A stretch of 64,000 nucleotides of DNA, taken from positions 48,020,307-48,084,306 of the forward strand of contig JAWZYU010000020.1 in assembly GCA_038380435.1 (NCBI GenBank), given 5' to 3'. Position numbers and translations under genes: made by a program. Below, one piece after another: positions 22,291 through 30,686 of this stretch. Under the pieces are notes generated by a model. That model was given only the letters and a program-made list of their open reading frames with translations, had not been told where the DNA came from and made no database searches. Positions within the stretch are counted from its first letter, which is position 1; every line of letters starts with the position of its first letter. This stretch comes from Ryuthela nishihirai. Its lineage: Eukaryota; Arthropoda; Arachnida; Araneae; Heptathelidae.

Positions 22291-22492
22291 AAAAGACTAA
22301 TACCTGCAACTGTGGGAGTGTCCTGACATCTCCCCTAAATCCCCCCTAAAACCCTGACATCTCCCCTTATTTAGGGGAGATGTCAGGGAGTTTATTGTTG
22401 ACACTCCCACAGTTGCAGGTAGTAGTCTTTTTCTGACATGTCTGATCCTTACATCTCCCCGAAATAAGGGGAGGTGTCAGGATCAGACATGT
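22291..22492. repeat. Cluster of three stacked palindromes
   Basis: Outer pair: 22291-22322 with 22400-22431, 32-bp arms, one mismatch. Inside it: 22352-22367 with 22373-22388, perfect 16-bp arms, 5-nt loop. Next to it: 22436-22460 with 22468-22492, 25-bp arms, two mismatches, 7-nt loop. The core TGACATCTCCCCT is shared between palindromes and occurs once more at 22323. The cluster lies between two minus-strand Polinton genes, so it could act as a transcript hairpin, but no function is shown. Confidence 0.92.
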
Positions 22493-22499
22493 TAATTTC

Positions 22500-22785
22500 T
22501 GCTGGAAAATGTCCACTAAGAGCTGATTGACACGATCGGATCCTTCAAAAGCAGACCCATCAGGAAAGGCAAAACTGATTCAGAATGTTCCATAATGGCC
22601 GTGTATAGCTGATGGTCTTTGAGGGTGCCACACACGTTACGTACAACAGTCATTACTTCGTCTAGGTGTGCAAATGCAAGCCACTACAACGCATTGAGAG
22701 TTACAGTCCAGTTTAGCACACATAGAGTTCTGACTGCAGCTGCCTCTTTGGTGAACTCAATGCAACGCTGGCCAACTTCATTGTG
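22500..22785 (-). pseudogene. Continuation of the minus-strand Polinton gene, unknown domain
   Basis: Immediately after the stop of the PC4-like frame, the same frame continues open with a helical-looking peptide (VGQRCIEFTKEAAAVRT and LAFAHLDEVMTVVRNVCG) for about 85 codons. I do not recognise it. It may be the C-terminal part of the preceding protein beyond a nonsense mutation, or a separate small gene. Confidence 0.4.
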
Positions 22786-23912
22786 TTACACGTACACACG
22801 TGAACTGTGCATCACGTGCCATGTTTGTTGATCATGAACAATTTTCACTTGATCATTGATGCAGAAGACATTTTTACCCAAGGCCTCCCATTCAGGTAAT
22901 GAGAGGGTAACCCCCGTAGGTGTAGAGTAGATGAGTTCACCATTTTCATACTTCTTGTAATGCTGTACATGCACCGGAAACTTATTTTTGAACAGAGAAG
23001 GTACGACGTAAACATCTTTGCCAAGACACCATACATCTGGATAGTTAGCCTGCATCATGGACAATGATGCACTGGTCGCGTGCACGCTATTTAATGTTAA
23101 AGGACACGCATGCGCACAGGCTTTGAGATGGGTGACCTTGATATATGCCGTGACGTGTTGACTCAGTCCTTTGGCACTTCACACGTTAAAAAATTCCCTT
23201 CATGATGAACCATTTGAAGCTTACGCCCGTACAGATTATTTGCATGGTCAACTTTAACACAGTTCACGATCTCTCTGTAATGATTTGTTTTAGCTAAGTT
23301 CAGTTGATGGGTTGGGTTGTTTTACCTCTGAGCGGCACTTTTTTGCACACCATGGGCTAAATGGCCAGGTCATATGGACCCCGAAGGCTCAAAGAAGGTT
23401 GGGGGAGGAGACCCACTGGAACAGCTGTTGAGAGACAGATGGTAGCCTCCCGTCAAGGCCATCCAGCATGTTCTTTAATGTGCACAGGGTATGTCTCTCC
23501 CACACACGGGGCCACGGCTTAACGTCCCATCCGACGGACGGCGGCCTTTCCAAGCCCATCGGTGTCCCCTACTGACCGTGGGCAGGGCAGGGAGTTTTGC
23601 GGAGATAAATCTCAATGCTGACCAAGCTGGGACTCAAACCTGGGAACTACAGATTATGAGCCTGGCGCGCTACCGATTGAGCTACCCCCGCCCCATTCAG
23701 TTGATGTGTGAATACTGAAACAGTTCACACGCTAAGCGAAAAGCTGATAATTTAAGACTCGGGAAGGAACACCTAATTTTAATTCGTGCAATATGATATT
23801 ATATAGAAGGTTCTGAATGGTGCCATCACCATATTCTAACACATCATCACTCTGATCGACCATAGAATGCATGTATTCCCTCACTAACTCTTTTAAAGAC
23901 ATGGTAACGTCT
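22786..23912 (-). pseudogene. PC4-like (transcriptional coactivator p15 fold) Polinton gene, interrupted by SINE-A
   Basis: A minus-strand frame starts at an ATG at 23910-23912 (MSLKELVREYMHSMVDQSDD), 28 bp inside the right terminal repeat boundary. It is broken by a stop near 23735 and by the SINE-A at 23310-23695, then resumes (KTNHYREIVNCVKVDHANN). After one frameshift near 23165 it runs to a stop at 22786. The C-terminal part has KFPVHVQHYKKYENGEL, then TPTGVTLSLPEWEAL, with the spacing of the PC4 single-stranded-DNA-binding domain (V.IR.Y...G...P...G..L....W..L). PC4 proteins bind melted DNA at promoters. The match is by motif only. Confidence 0.5.
23310..23695 (-). mobile_element. Full-length SINE-A with 11-bp TSD
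   Basis: A 386-bp minus-oriented copy flanked by perfect TTCAGTTGATG duplications (23299-23309 and 23696-23706). A-box and B-box complements are present, the latter with one change. It interrupts the Polinton PC4-like gene, so it inserted after the Polinton did. Confidence 0.95.
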
Positions 23913-23940
23913 GCATGCGTTTGCTAGAGTGACATGCTGT

Positions 23941-24681
23941 AACCCGTCCGGACACGATTAGTGGATGGTGCCAGGCTTGTTTACTGCTGATAGATGACGT
24001 CATTCGAGAGGTGTTGTTTACTGTGGGATGCAGAGTATCGTGTTGTAATACATATTACGGAAGGCCGTGTGGTCGATGACGTCATCAGCCGTCGCTTAAC
24101 TTAGAATAATTTCGAAAAGGGTTGGCTGTTGAAGATGGCTGTCTGGTTTTAGTAAAAGGGAGCAGAACTTTTGATAAGTGATTTAATAAGAGAGGGCGTA
24201 TTTTAATAAGGTTTTTTTAATGAGGAGGCGGTACCTTTGATTTTAATAAAGTTTTTTAATGAATAACGAGTTTATAAGTTGGCCATCCATGATGAGGGGG
24301 CGGAAACTTTGATAAGTGTTTGAATTAATAAGGGAGTTTTAATAAAGGGGAACACATTTTAATAAAAGGTTTATTTTAATGAGGTGGCAGAACTTTGGAA
24401 GAGCTTTTAATAAGAGGGGGCGCATTTTAATACCGATTTTTTTAATGAAGGAGACGGAACCTTTGATTTTAATAAGGGGAGGTTTATTAAGAGGGCGCCA
24501 AACTTTTGATAAGTGTTTAATTATTCAGAGAGTTTTAATAAAGATTTTTATTTAATAAAGGGATGTGGCCAGTTATGAATATTAATAAGTGGGCGTGACC
24601 AGAGGTGACGTAACCCGAAGTGTGACGTCATAAGGGAAGAGTACTGTCTGTGGGGGAACGCTATAATGGGACCATACTACT
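23941..24681. repeat. Polinton right terminal inverted repeat, expanded
   Basis: 741 bp matching the left repeat in inverse orientation. The extra length comes from a run of diverged 'ttttaataa' and 'gaggggg' subrepeats between 24150 and 24550, which is longer than in the left copy. ATTAAAA/TTTAATAA words may supply poly(A)-like signals, but this is speculation. Confidence 0.9.
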
Positions 24682-24687
24682 CACCTA
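24682..24687. repeat. Polinton target-site duplication, right copy (CACCTA)
   Basis: Identical to 19563-19568. Joining sequence across the pair restores the Tc1-like transposase coding sequence. Confidence 0.92.
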
Positions 24688-24800
24688 GCACTAACTATCA
24701 TTCCACGTTCAAAGTCGCTCAAGTCTCACGTTTTGCGCATTCTGACGCTCAATTCAACTCTTAACTAATGCTCGAAGAGCTGGTCGGCCTGATTTATACA
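24688..24800 (-). pseudogene. Tc1-like transposase, N-terminal part
   Basis: On the minus strand this reads MRKT then DLSDFERGMIVSAR, the start of the helix-turn-helix DNA-binding region in this Tc1 family. The frame passes into CTGSSISQTAVFLFFHKQ at 19568-19510 once the Polinton is removed. One stop lies near the start. Confidence 0.82.
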
Positions 24801-24884
24801 GCACACCAGGGTCACGTATTATGTGTTGGAATGAACCATGTATGTGACGACGGATGGTGTATCTAATAAACTGGCATCGCAATC

Positions 24885-25120
24885 TAAGCGTTTTAATAAG
24901 TTAAAATTAATTCAGTCACTTTTAAGGCAGCCAATTTACCACAGATGCTTCTGAATCGTTTTACTTTTCAGCTGTACTTTCACACATTGGCACATTGGCT
25001 AAATCCATGGTCACTAGGATCCCATGGGCTTAGAGGTAGATATGGGAAGGAGGTCCACTTGACAGCTGTTAAGAGACAGAAACACCTTGTTAAAATTATA
25101 GCGTTCATTAGCATGCACCC
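24885..25120 (-). repeat. Right copy of the flanking direct repeat, running into a SINE-A tail
   Basis: It starts 'taagcgttttaataag', then 'ggcagccaatttaccacag', then the SINE-A tail and body from 'gttttacttttcagctg' to 'gttaagagacag'. The SINE part is old and truncated. Confidence 0.65.
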
Positions 25121-25129
25121 GATGTGGAT

Positions 25130-25535
25130 CTCCTTTCCAAGGAGAGTTGGTAATATTTCGGGTTTGGTTTCCACCTGGGTCAGTGTTTGAGCTTTATCAC
25201 TGCTAACCTCCCTGCCTTCAGTCAGAAAGGGAACACTGATGTGCTTGGAAAGAAAAGATCACCGTCCGTTTGATGGGACATCCGACGAACGGTGATCTTT
25301 TCTTTCATTGGTTAAGACGAAGTATTGTGTGTAGGAGAGACATAGCCTGTGTACGTTAAAGAACACTCTGGATAGTCGATAGGAAGCTTCCATCTGTCTT
25401 TTAACAGCTATCCAGTGGGTCCCCTTTCCCGACATTCTCTGAACCCTTGGGGACCTTTGACTTGGCCATTTAGTCCATTGTGTGCAAAAAGTGCTCTCAG
25501 GGGTAAATCAACACAATCCAACCTTTTCCAAGGAG
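25130..25535 (+). mobile_element. Old SINE-A copy (plus)
   Basis: Landmarks run from 'cctgggtcagtg' through 'gtacgttaaagaacac' to 'ctctcaggggtaaatc'. The tRNA-like head is largely lost. The palindrome at 25248-25305 lies in the body at the site of the normal cggatgggacgttaag motif. Confidence 0.72.
25248..25305. repeat. Inverted repeat, 19-bp arms
   Basis: 'gaaagaaaagatcaccgt' near 25248 pairs with 'acggtgatcttttctttc' ending near 25305. The loop holds the SINE-A 'gatgggacatccgac' core. Confidence 0.85.
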
Positions 25536-25690
25536 ATGCAACGGACAGCTTCTTAAAGCCCATTGGTGTTCATTGTCTCAACGAGGACAAACTAGGGGAA
25601 GAGTATCTGAACCAAAGTTCTGTGGGGAATAAATCCTCAGATTACGAGCTTGACATGATACGAATTGAGCCAACACCTATTATGAGGGGA
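25536..25690 (-). mobile_element. SINE-A head fragment
   Basis: 'cttaaagcccattggtgtt' through 'cagattacgagcttgac' and 'cgaattgagccaacacc'. Only the head half is present. Confidence 0.65.
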
Positions 25691-25714
25691 TCTGACGTTA
25701 TGATGCACTTAAGA

Positions 25715-25850
25715 GATCGATGAAAGTAAGACGTAAGCGGAAAGATATCACACATAGGAAAGAAAACGCACTTTCCTTATCTAGGAATAGAATCCAAGTC
25801 CCTCTACTTCGAAACCAAGCACGCTTACTCCTCTGCCATTGGCAGCCAGG
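25715..25850 (-). mobile_element. SINE-B head fragment, diverged
   Basis: 'ccttatctaggaatagaatcc' and 'ccaagcacgcttactcctctgcc' correspond to the B-box and A-box regions of SINE-B. Confidence 0.5.
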
Positions 25851-25859
25851 CTTGAATAA

Positions 25860-26744
25860 TCGTTACACAACTGAAAAGTTATTTAAATTTTTATTATTTC
25901 TCATGTGAATTATTGTCATTCTAGATTGAGACCATTGTGTTGTGAGTGTCTCTGTAGGAAATAAGTTAATATTCCAATTTTTGGATCGACAGTTTCATTT
26001 TCGTTTGTACAAAGAACAAAGTGACAAGTTAAAATTATACTGATAATGAAAGTGGACAAATTCTGACTGTGTCTGCGAGCAGAAAGAATTGAACTGACAG
26101 AACATTTTCCAGTTGATGATTCTGCTTGAAATCCAAATGACTTGGCTTAATTTCGACTAGGTATATAAACAGGAAATCTAATACATTCCCTTTGTTATCG
26201 AAATAGCCACAGACAATACGTCGAAATAAATTTCATGTTCACTCCATTGGAATCTGATTAATAATTTTTTCAAGCAACAGGAACAATCTGCGATTCTGCT
26301 TAAACTCTTCGATTACATTCATTTCAGAATTTTACTTATTCTCGCTATATAAAGGAATCACATTACATTTCAGAAATTGAAGTAATCAAAGCAATGTACT
26401 GATCTCACATAACAAATTTGGCTGAATCTTAAGCAACATAAATAAATTATCTTTTGAGATGTGTTACTTTAACCAATGTTAATTTCTCCACATTAATATT
26501 TTTAATGTGGAGAACTAAAAACTAGCTTCATTTATCAACAACTTGATGTAAAAAGGCTTGACGAGAGTCCCGAAGCTAAGTACACGAGTGAATAAAAAGA
26601 CTATGGTTTTTTTCTTGGATGGATATATAAAATTGTGATACATAGGAATATAGTTTAAAAGTTCCAATCCAAAGTAGTGCATTTTAAAACAACTATCTTA
26701 GAATAAACTACAGCAATATTTGTTGCCCATTAGGTTACTGCTTT
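25860..26744. other. AT-rich DNA with no recognisable gene
   Basis: Only a small inverted repeat (ttctccacatta / taatgtggagaa, 26486-26514) stands out. Confidence 0.5.
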
Positions 26745-26880
26745 CTTTTACCCTGAAACAGTGCTATTTTTTATACACATTGGGGGTTAAATAGTCAGGC
26801 CCCAATACCCCAAGGGCTTAGATCTGTGTAGAGGAAGGAGAGTCAGGGGAGAACTACGCTTGTCCTTGATGGAAGACTTC
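26745..26880 (-). mobile_element. SINE-A tail fragment, diverged
   Basis: 'cttttaccctgaaacagtgc' and 'gggggttaaatagtcaggcc' correspond to the SINE-A tail in minus orientation. Confidence 0.6.
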
Positions 26881-27626
26881 CTAATATCCTAATATAAAAA
26901 TAAATTAAATATTCCCAACATCCTAATATAAAAAAAATAATTATTTCTAATGTAAAAATCGGGTATAATTACAGTGAAATTATAAACATATATGTGGTAC
27001 CATTTAGTTCTGACGGTTCACCTGGCCGTAACTGTTGATGCTTGTGTTGAGTAGTATTTCCATCAAAACAACGTGTCATGCAAAATCAAACTTTACATTT
27101 GGCTTGGCATGCAGGTGGAGACAAATTGAAGTGTTAATTATTTTCAAAAGCGAAACTAATTTTCTTAACGGTTTATAGTGAGAGGGAATGAAAACGGTTG
27201 GATGAACGTGAATATTATAATAAGGTGGTTGAACGACATGGACTTGAGAAAATTTCTTCGCTTAATCTTTCACGGAAGAAATGCTGCAAAAAATCTGTTA
27301 TAGTAACACGTTTAGTCAGATCGCTTACGTGCAGAGTTTCTTCTCTGCACACACCTCACACCTAAAAACGACGTTTAAAAATTTCACCTAAAGATCCATT
27401 GGTAGATCCAAGTGTCTAATATCGAGGCTTGATTTCAATGATTTCGATTGATGCAATCGTACAAAACCTATTGGAAGAAACATAAAATCGAAACAGTGCA
27501 ACCGTGTGAAATGCTATATGATTCAGTAGAAATGGCACTCTACGGAAAATAATTGTAAACTTTTGTCAAATGCATGGTCTGGAATGAAAGGTCTACGTGT
27601 CTTTTGTATGCAAGGGAATGTGCTCC
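26881..27626. other. No recognisable gene
   Basis: Mixed AT-rich sequence. No domain or repeat family recognised. Confidence 0.5.
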
Positions 27627-27780
27627 AACATCTAAAGTCCATATAGGAGAACTAGGCGATAGCCTAGGGTGAGAAGGTGAACATCCAAAGTGCATGTAGG
27701 CGAACAAGGCGGTCGCCTAGGGTGCCAAGCCGAACATCCGAAGTCCATATAGGCGAACTTGGCGATTGCCTAGGGCAGGG

Positions 27781-28074
27781 TTGGGTTGTTTTACCTCTGA
27801 GCGGCACTTTTTTGCACACCATGGGCTAAATGGCCAGGTCACATGGACCCCGAAGGCTCAGAGAAGGTTGCGGCAGGGGACCCACTGGAACAGCTGTTGG
27901 GAGACAGATGGTAGTCTCCCGTCAAGCCATCCAGCGTGTTCTTTAACGTGCACAGGGTATGGCTCTCCCGCACACGGGGCCACAGCTTAACGTCCCATCC
28001 GACGGACGGCGGCCTTTCCAAGCCCATCGGTGTCCCCTACTGACCGTGGGCAGGGCGGGGAATTTTGCGGAGAT
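27781..28074 (-). mobile_element. SINE-A, 5'-truncated, with 12-bp TSD
   Basis: 294 bp of tail and body without the tRNA-like head. It is flanked by perfect CCTAGGGCAGGG copies (27769-27780 and 28075-28086). Truncation of the head with an intact TSD fits incomplete reverse transcription. The TSD overlaps the start of the hAT element, so this insertion came after the hAT. Confidence 0.92.
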
Positions 28075-28081
28075 CCTAGGG

Positions 28082-28286
28082 CAGGGGATCTCAACGTGGG
28101 GTACACGGTAAAAATTTTTGGGGTACACCGTGAGAGCTCAAAAGTCGCTAGATCTAGTAACAAAGGTGCTAAGTTAGTTGGCATTATTATACTATAACTA
28201 TAGTTTTATCCATCTATATAAGGGGTACGCTTGTTACATACACATTTCCAGGGGGTACCTGAAGCATAAAAGGTTGAGAACCAATG
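28082..28286 (+). mobile_element. hAT miniature element (family 1)
   Basis: Terminal inverted repeats CAGGGGATCTCAACG and GGTTGAGAACCAATG bound about 205 bp. Internal landmarks shared with the copies at 28835, 39061 and 43552 are 'gagagctcaaaagtcgctagatct' and 'tacatacacatttccaggggg' (in parts). There is no coding sequence. Confidence 0.85.
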
Positions 28287-28648
28287 GCTCAGGATGCTAA
28301 GTCGAATATCCAAAGTCCATATATGTGAACTAGGCGGTCTCTAGGGTGACAAGTCAAGCCATCCATAGTACATGTAGACGGTTTCTAGGATGTCAAGTTC
28401 GAATTTCTTTTTGATCTTCAAGTATTACGGATTGCGTTTTAGATTTCATTCAGAAATCAAGTATTTACCAAACCTACAAAATTGCATAAAATATTTTTCA
28501 TTTCTTTGGAAACGAAATACATTTCTGTAAAATTTTACACTGGTGTCCATAAATTAAGGAACAACCCTATATAATGTCAATCAGAGGCTAACGTCGAAGC
28601 TCTATAACGTTTAAACTAAATTATTACAAACATATGGAAAAAGTTATC

Positions 28649-28721
28649 GCTGACGCTGCGAAAATCGAACCCGCAACTTTCCAGATACAGGACAGAGCGC
28701 TCTACCATTAAACCACGCATC
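28649..28721 (-). tRNA. tRNA-like sequence inside the foldback arm (probably not functional)
   Basis: On the minus strand a 73-nt segment starts GATGCGTGGTTTAATGGTAG (A-box-like) and ends with a GGGTTCGATTTTCGC arm (B-box-like). The outer five acceptor positions can pair with the 3' end with one G-U. The anticodon arm is not convincing. A second partial copy with a better B box (gggttcgattcccgcc) occurs at 29416-29432 in the opposite arm. I treat it as tRNA-derived repeat sequence. Confidence 0.4.
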
Positions 28722-28834
28722 AGACTTTAAAATATTCCAGAATAAGATCTATAATTCTTTCACTGAGATGTGGCGAACCTTGTGCCATCTATACTTTAGG
28801 ATTCTAGTACTTCTCTATACTTCAGTATCTAGAG

Positions 28835-29404
28835 CAGGGGTTCTTAACATGGGGTACGCGGTAAAAAGTTTTGGCGTACGCCGTGAGAGCTCAAAAGTCG
28901 CTAGATCTGGTAACAAAGTCGCTAACTTGGCAACACTGCTGTGCAAAAATGTCATTTTTTGTGTTTATCGATATATGTAATTTATGAATACAAAATTTAA
29001 CGTGTATATATATATATGTTTTATTTTATAAATAAAAAAATTACCCCCTCAAGCAGCTGTTTGCCACAGAGGTCTGATAGGAGCCTGTCAGTTTATATGC
29101 CATAGTAAGTCTGAGAGGATGACAGGCCCTCAGCAGAAAAACGACACAAACAGCCATGCCTTACCCGGGGCTCGAACCCAGATCCCTTAGATCATTAGCC
29201 AAGCGCGCTAACCACTCGGCCATGGGACGGCAAAAAAATTCCTTCCGACGTAGTGATTTGAACCAGCTACCTTGGTGTCGATAGCTGGGCGTTATTACCC
29301 ATTGTTTTACTATAACTGTAGTTTTATCTATCTATACAAGGGGCACGACAGTTACATATACATTTCCAGGGGATACGTGAAGCATAAAAGGTTGAGAACC
29401 ACTG
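28835..29404 (+). mobile_element. hAT miniature element (family 1) with perfect 8-bp TSD
   Basis: The element starts CAGGGGTTCTTAACATGGGG and ends GGTTGAGAACCACTG. ATCTAGAG at 28827-28834 is repeated at 29405-29412. It is inserted in one arm of the mariner-type element and is itself interrupted by the SINE-B at about 29041-29227. Confidence 0.93.
29041..29227 (-). mobile_element. SINE-B copy nested in the hAT
   Basis: Complete from 'cccctcaagcagctgtttgcc' to the head 'gctaaccactcggccatggg', with an intact B-box complement (gggctcgaaccc). An AAAAAAATT sequence on both sides is a possible TSD. Confidence 0.88.
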
Positions 29405-29472
29405 ATCTAGAGAGTTGCGGGTTCGATTCCCGCCGCGTAAGCGATAATTTTTTTCAGATGTTTGTAATAATT

Positions 29473-29936
29473 GTTGAAGTCTATTTCTACAGGTAATATG
29501 TGTATTTATTATGGATGGATGTCTAAACTAAGAACTTTTGTTTTCAAAAATGTGATAACAAAATGTGATGAGGATCGCAATCTTATAATATATCAATATC
29601 TTGATTTTCAATAATATTCGTTTAGTATCTAATGAATTGTGTAAGTCTGAATATTTAACAATGCCAGTCACAAAAATTGACTTCAGAAGTTAATTAAAAC
29701 TTAGTAATAAGTATTGTATCAAAGTGTTCAATAAAAAAAGTGTATATTTTAGATGTTTGTGTAAAGAATTCTTTCACTATTCATCAGTTTTGTATAATTT
29801 TCTTAAGACTGGCATTACTGTTGTTAAATATTCCAACTTCCATAACTCATTAAATACTGAACGAATATTGTTGAAAATCGAGATATTGATTTATTTGATT
29901 GAGATCTTTATTTGCAATCACATATTTAAAAAAAAA
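29473..29936. mobile_element. Inverted-repeat insertion in the right arm of the foldback element
   Basis: This segment interrupts the right arm. 'taataatt' occurs at both junctions. It contains an imperfect inverted repeat: 29573-29668 pairs with about 29805-29906 (e.g. 'caatatcttgattttcaata' against its complement). It is probably a miniature element of unknown superfamily. A 73-codon frame at 29724-29945 is a by-product. Confidence 0.6.
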
Positions 29937-30020
29937 ATAATTTAGAAGTTATAGAGCTTCGACATTAGCTTCCCATGGACATAACATAGGATTGCTCCTT
30001 AGTTTATGGAAACCAGTGTA

Positions 30021-30354
30021 GTTCCTTTATTCAGAAAATTTCTTGTAAAACTTTTATAAAGCATATTTCATTAAAGGGGATTATTATATTTCACTTAAGA
30101 ATATTATTTATCTGAAACTAAAATTTGAATCCAACGAACCTCTTTATAAAAAAATAATTTCTATGAACCAGTCAGGTAAGCAGAAAAATCTGTGAAAAAT
30201 TGATAGCTGGGTGTCAAATTGGAGAAAAAAAATCAATGTAAAAAATTAAAATTAAAATATACGAAAATGATGGAAAAAATAGAATCTGAATAACGAAATT
30301 CAAAATTTGAAACAAGAAAAATCTTGTTTTTAATTCAAATAAATATTAAATACA
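30021..30354. other. AT-rich DNA with no recognisable gene
   Basis: No repeat or coding signature seen. Confidence 0.5.
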
Positions 30355-30520
30355 TACTTCCTAAGCCACAGAGGTCTGATAGGAGATTGTCAGTTTATAC
30401 GCCATAGTAGAAAATCTGTGAAGATGGCGGGACCTCAGCAGGAAAACAACCGTGCCTTATCTGGGGCTGGAACCAAAGCCCTTAGATCAGAAGTCAAGCA
30501 CGATACCGCGCTGCCATAGG
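30355..30520 (-). mobile_element. SINE-B copy, diverged
   Basis: 'gccacagaggtctgatagg' through 'ccttatctggggctggaacc' to 'caagcacgataccgcgctgcc'. Both Pol III boxes are mutated. Confidence 0.75.
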
Positions 30521-30686
30521 GTATTGTAAAACAGGTTCAAGTTTATTAGAGCTTTCTCATTTCTTTCCATTATTTATTGGATGCCTTCGCAATGACAATT
30601 AAAGCTGAATAGCAGAATGGATGATTTTAGATTTGCAAAAATAAAATGTATAACTTACATCTTAAAGGCCACTGATCTATGATCTC

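Larger units (their letters stand above)
19569..24681 (-). mobile_element. Polinton/Maverick-type element, internally deleted
   Basis: The element is 5113 bp, begins AGTAGTAT, ends ATACTACT, has long terminal inverted repeats and is flanked by CACCTA duplications. These features, plus a retroviral-type integrase, identify a Polinton. Full-length Polintons are usually 15-20 kb and carry DNA polymerase B, a packaging ATPase, protease and capsid genes. I see none of those here, so this copy is non-autonomous. Its remaining genes are an integrase, a PC4-like gene and an unidentified ORF. A SINE-A is inserted in it at 23310-23695. Confidence 0.9.
18751..24876 (-). mobile_element. Tc1-like DNA transposon interrupted by a Polinton
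   Basis: Terminal inverted repeats: CAGTTTATTAGGTACACC at 18754 on the left and its complement GGTGTATCTAATAAACTGG near 24856 on the right. Without the 5.1-kb insert plus its extra TSD copy, the element is about 1.0 kb, the normal size for Tc1. The transposase is encoded on the minus strand in two pieces. The pieces join cleanly across the Polinton TSD. I recognise the family by its conserved N-terminal phrase. The element is dead. Confidence 0.85.
27627..28398 (+). repeat. 53-bp minisatellite, split by SINE-A and hAT
   Basis: Units begin 'aacatccaaagtcc' at 27627, 27680 and 27733 and contain 'ggcgaac...ggcg.tcgcctaggg'. The array resumes at 28287-28398 after the insertions. The interior GCCTAGG is a partial palindrome. 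Confidence 0.82.
28538..30018. mobile_element. Mariner-type foldback element with long inverted ends
   Basis: The left end CACTGGTGTCCATAAATTAA and the right end, inverted CACTGGTTTCCATAAACTAA, are flanked by TA on both sides (28536-28537, 30019-30020), as in Tc1/mariner elements. The inverted arms extend at least 160 bp and include a tRNA-like sequence. The interior holds an hAT (with a SINE-B inside it) and a second inverted-repeat element. No transposase is present. Confidence 0.78.

Noticed and set aside
18751..24876. Full-length autonomous Polinton with capsid and polymerase genes
   Set aside because: Scanned for DNA polymerase, packaging ATPase, protease and capsid signatures between the terminal repeats; none seen, and 5.1 kb is too short.
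25130..25690. A novel foldback element around the 25248-25305 palindrome
   Set aside because: The flanks are SINE-A body on both sides, so the palindrome is better explained as a local change inside an old SINE.
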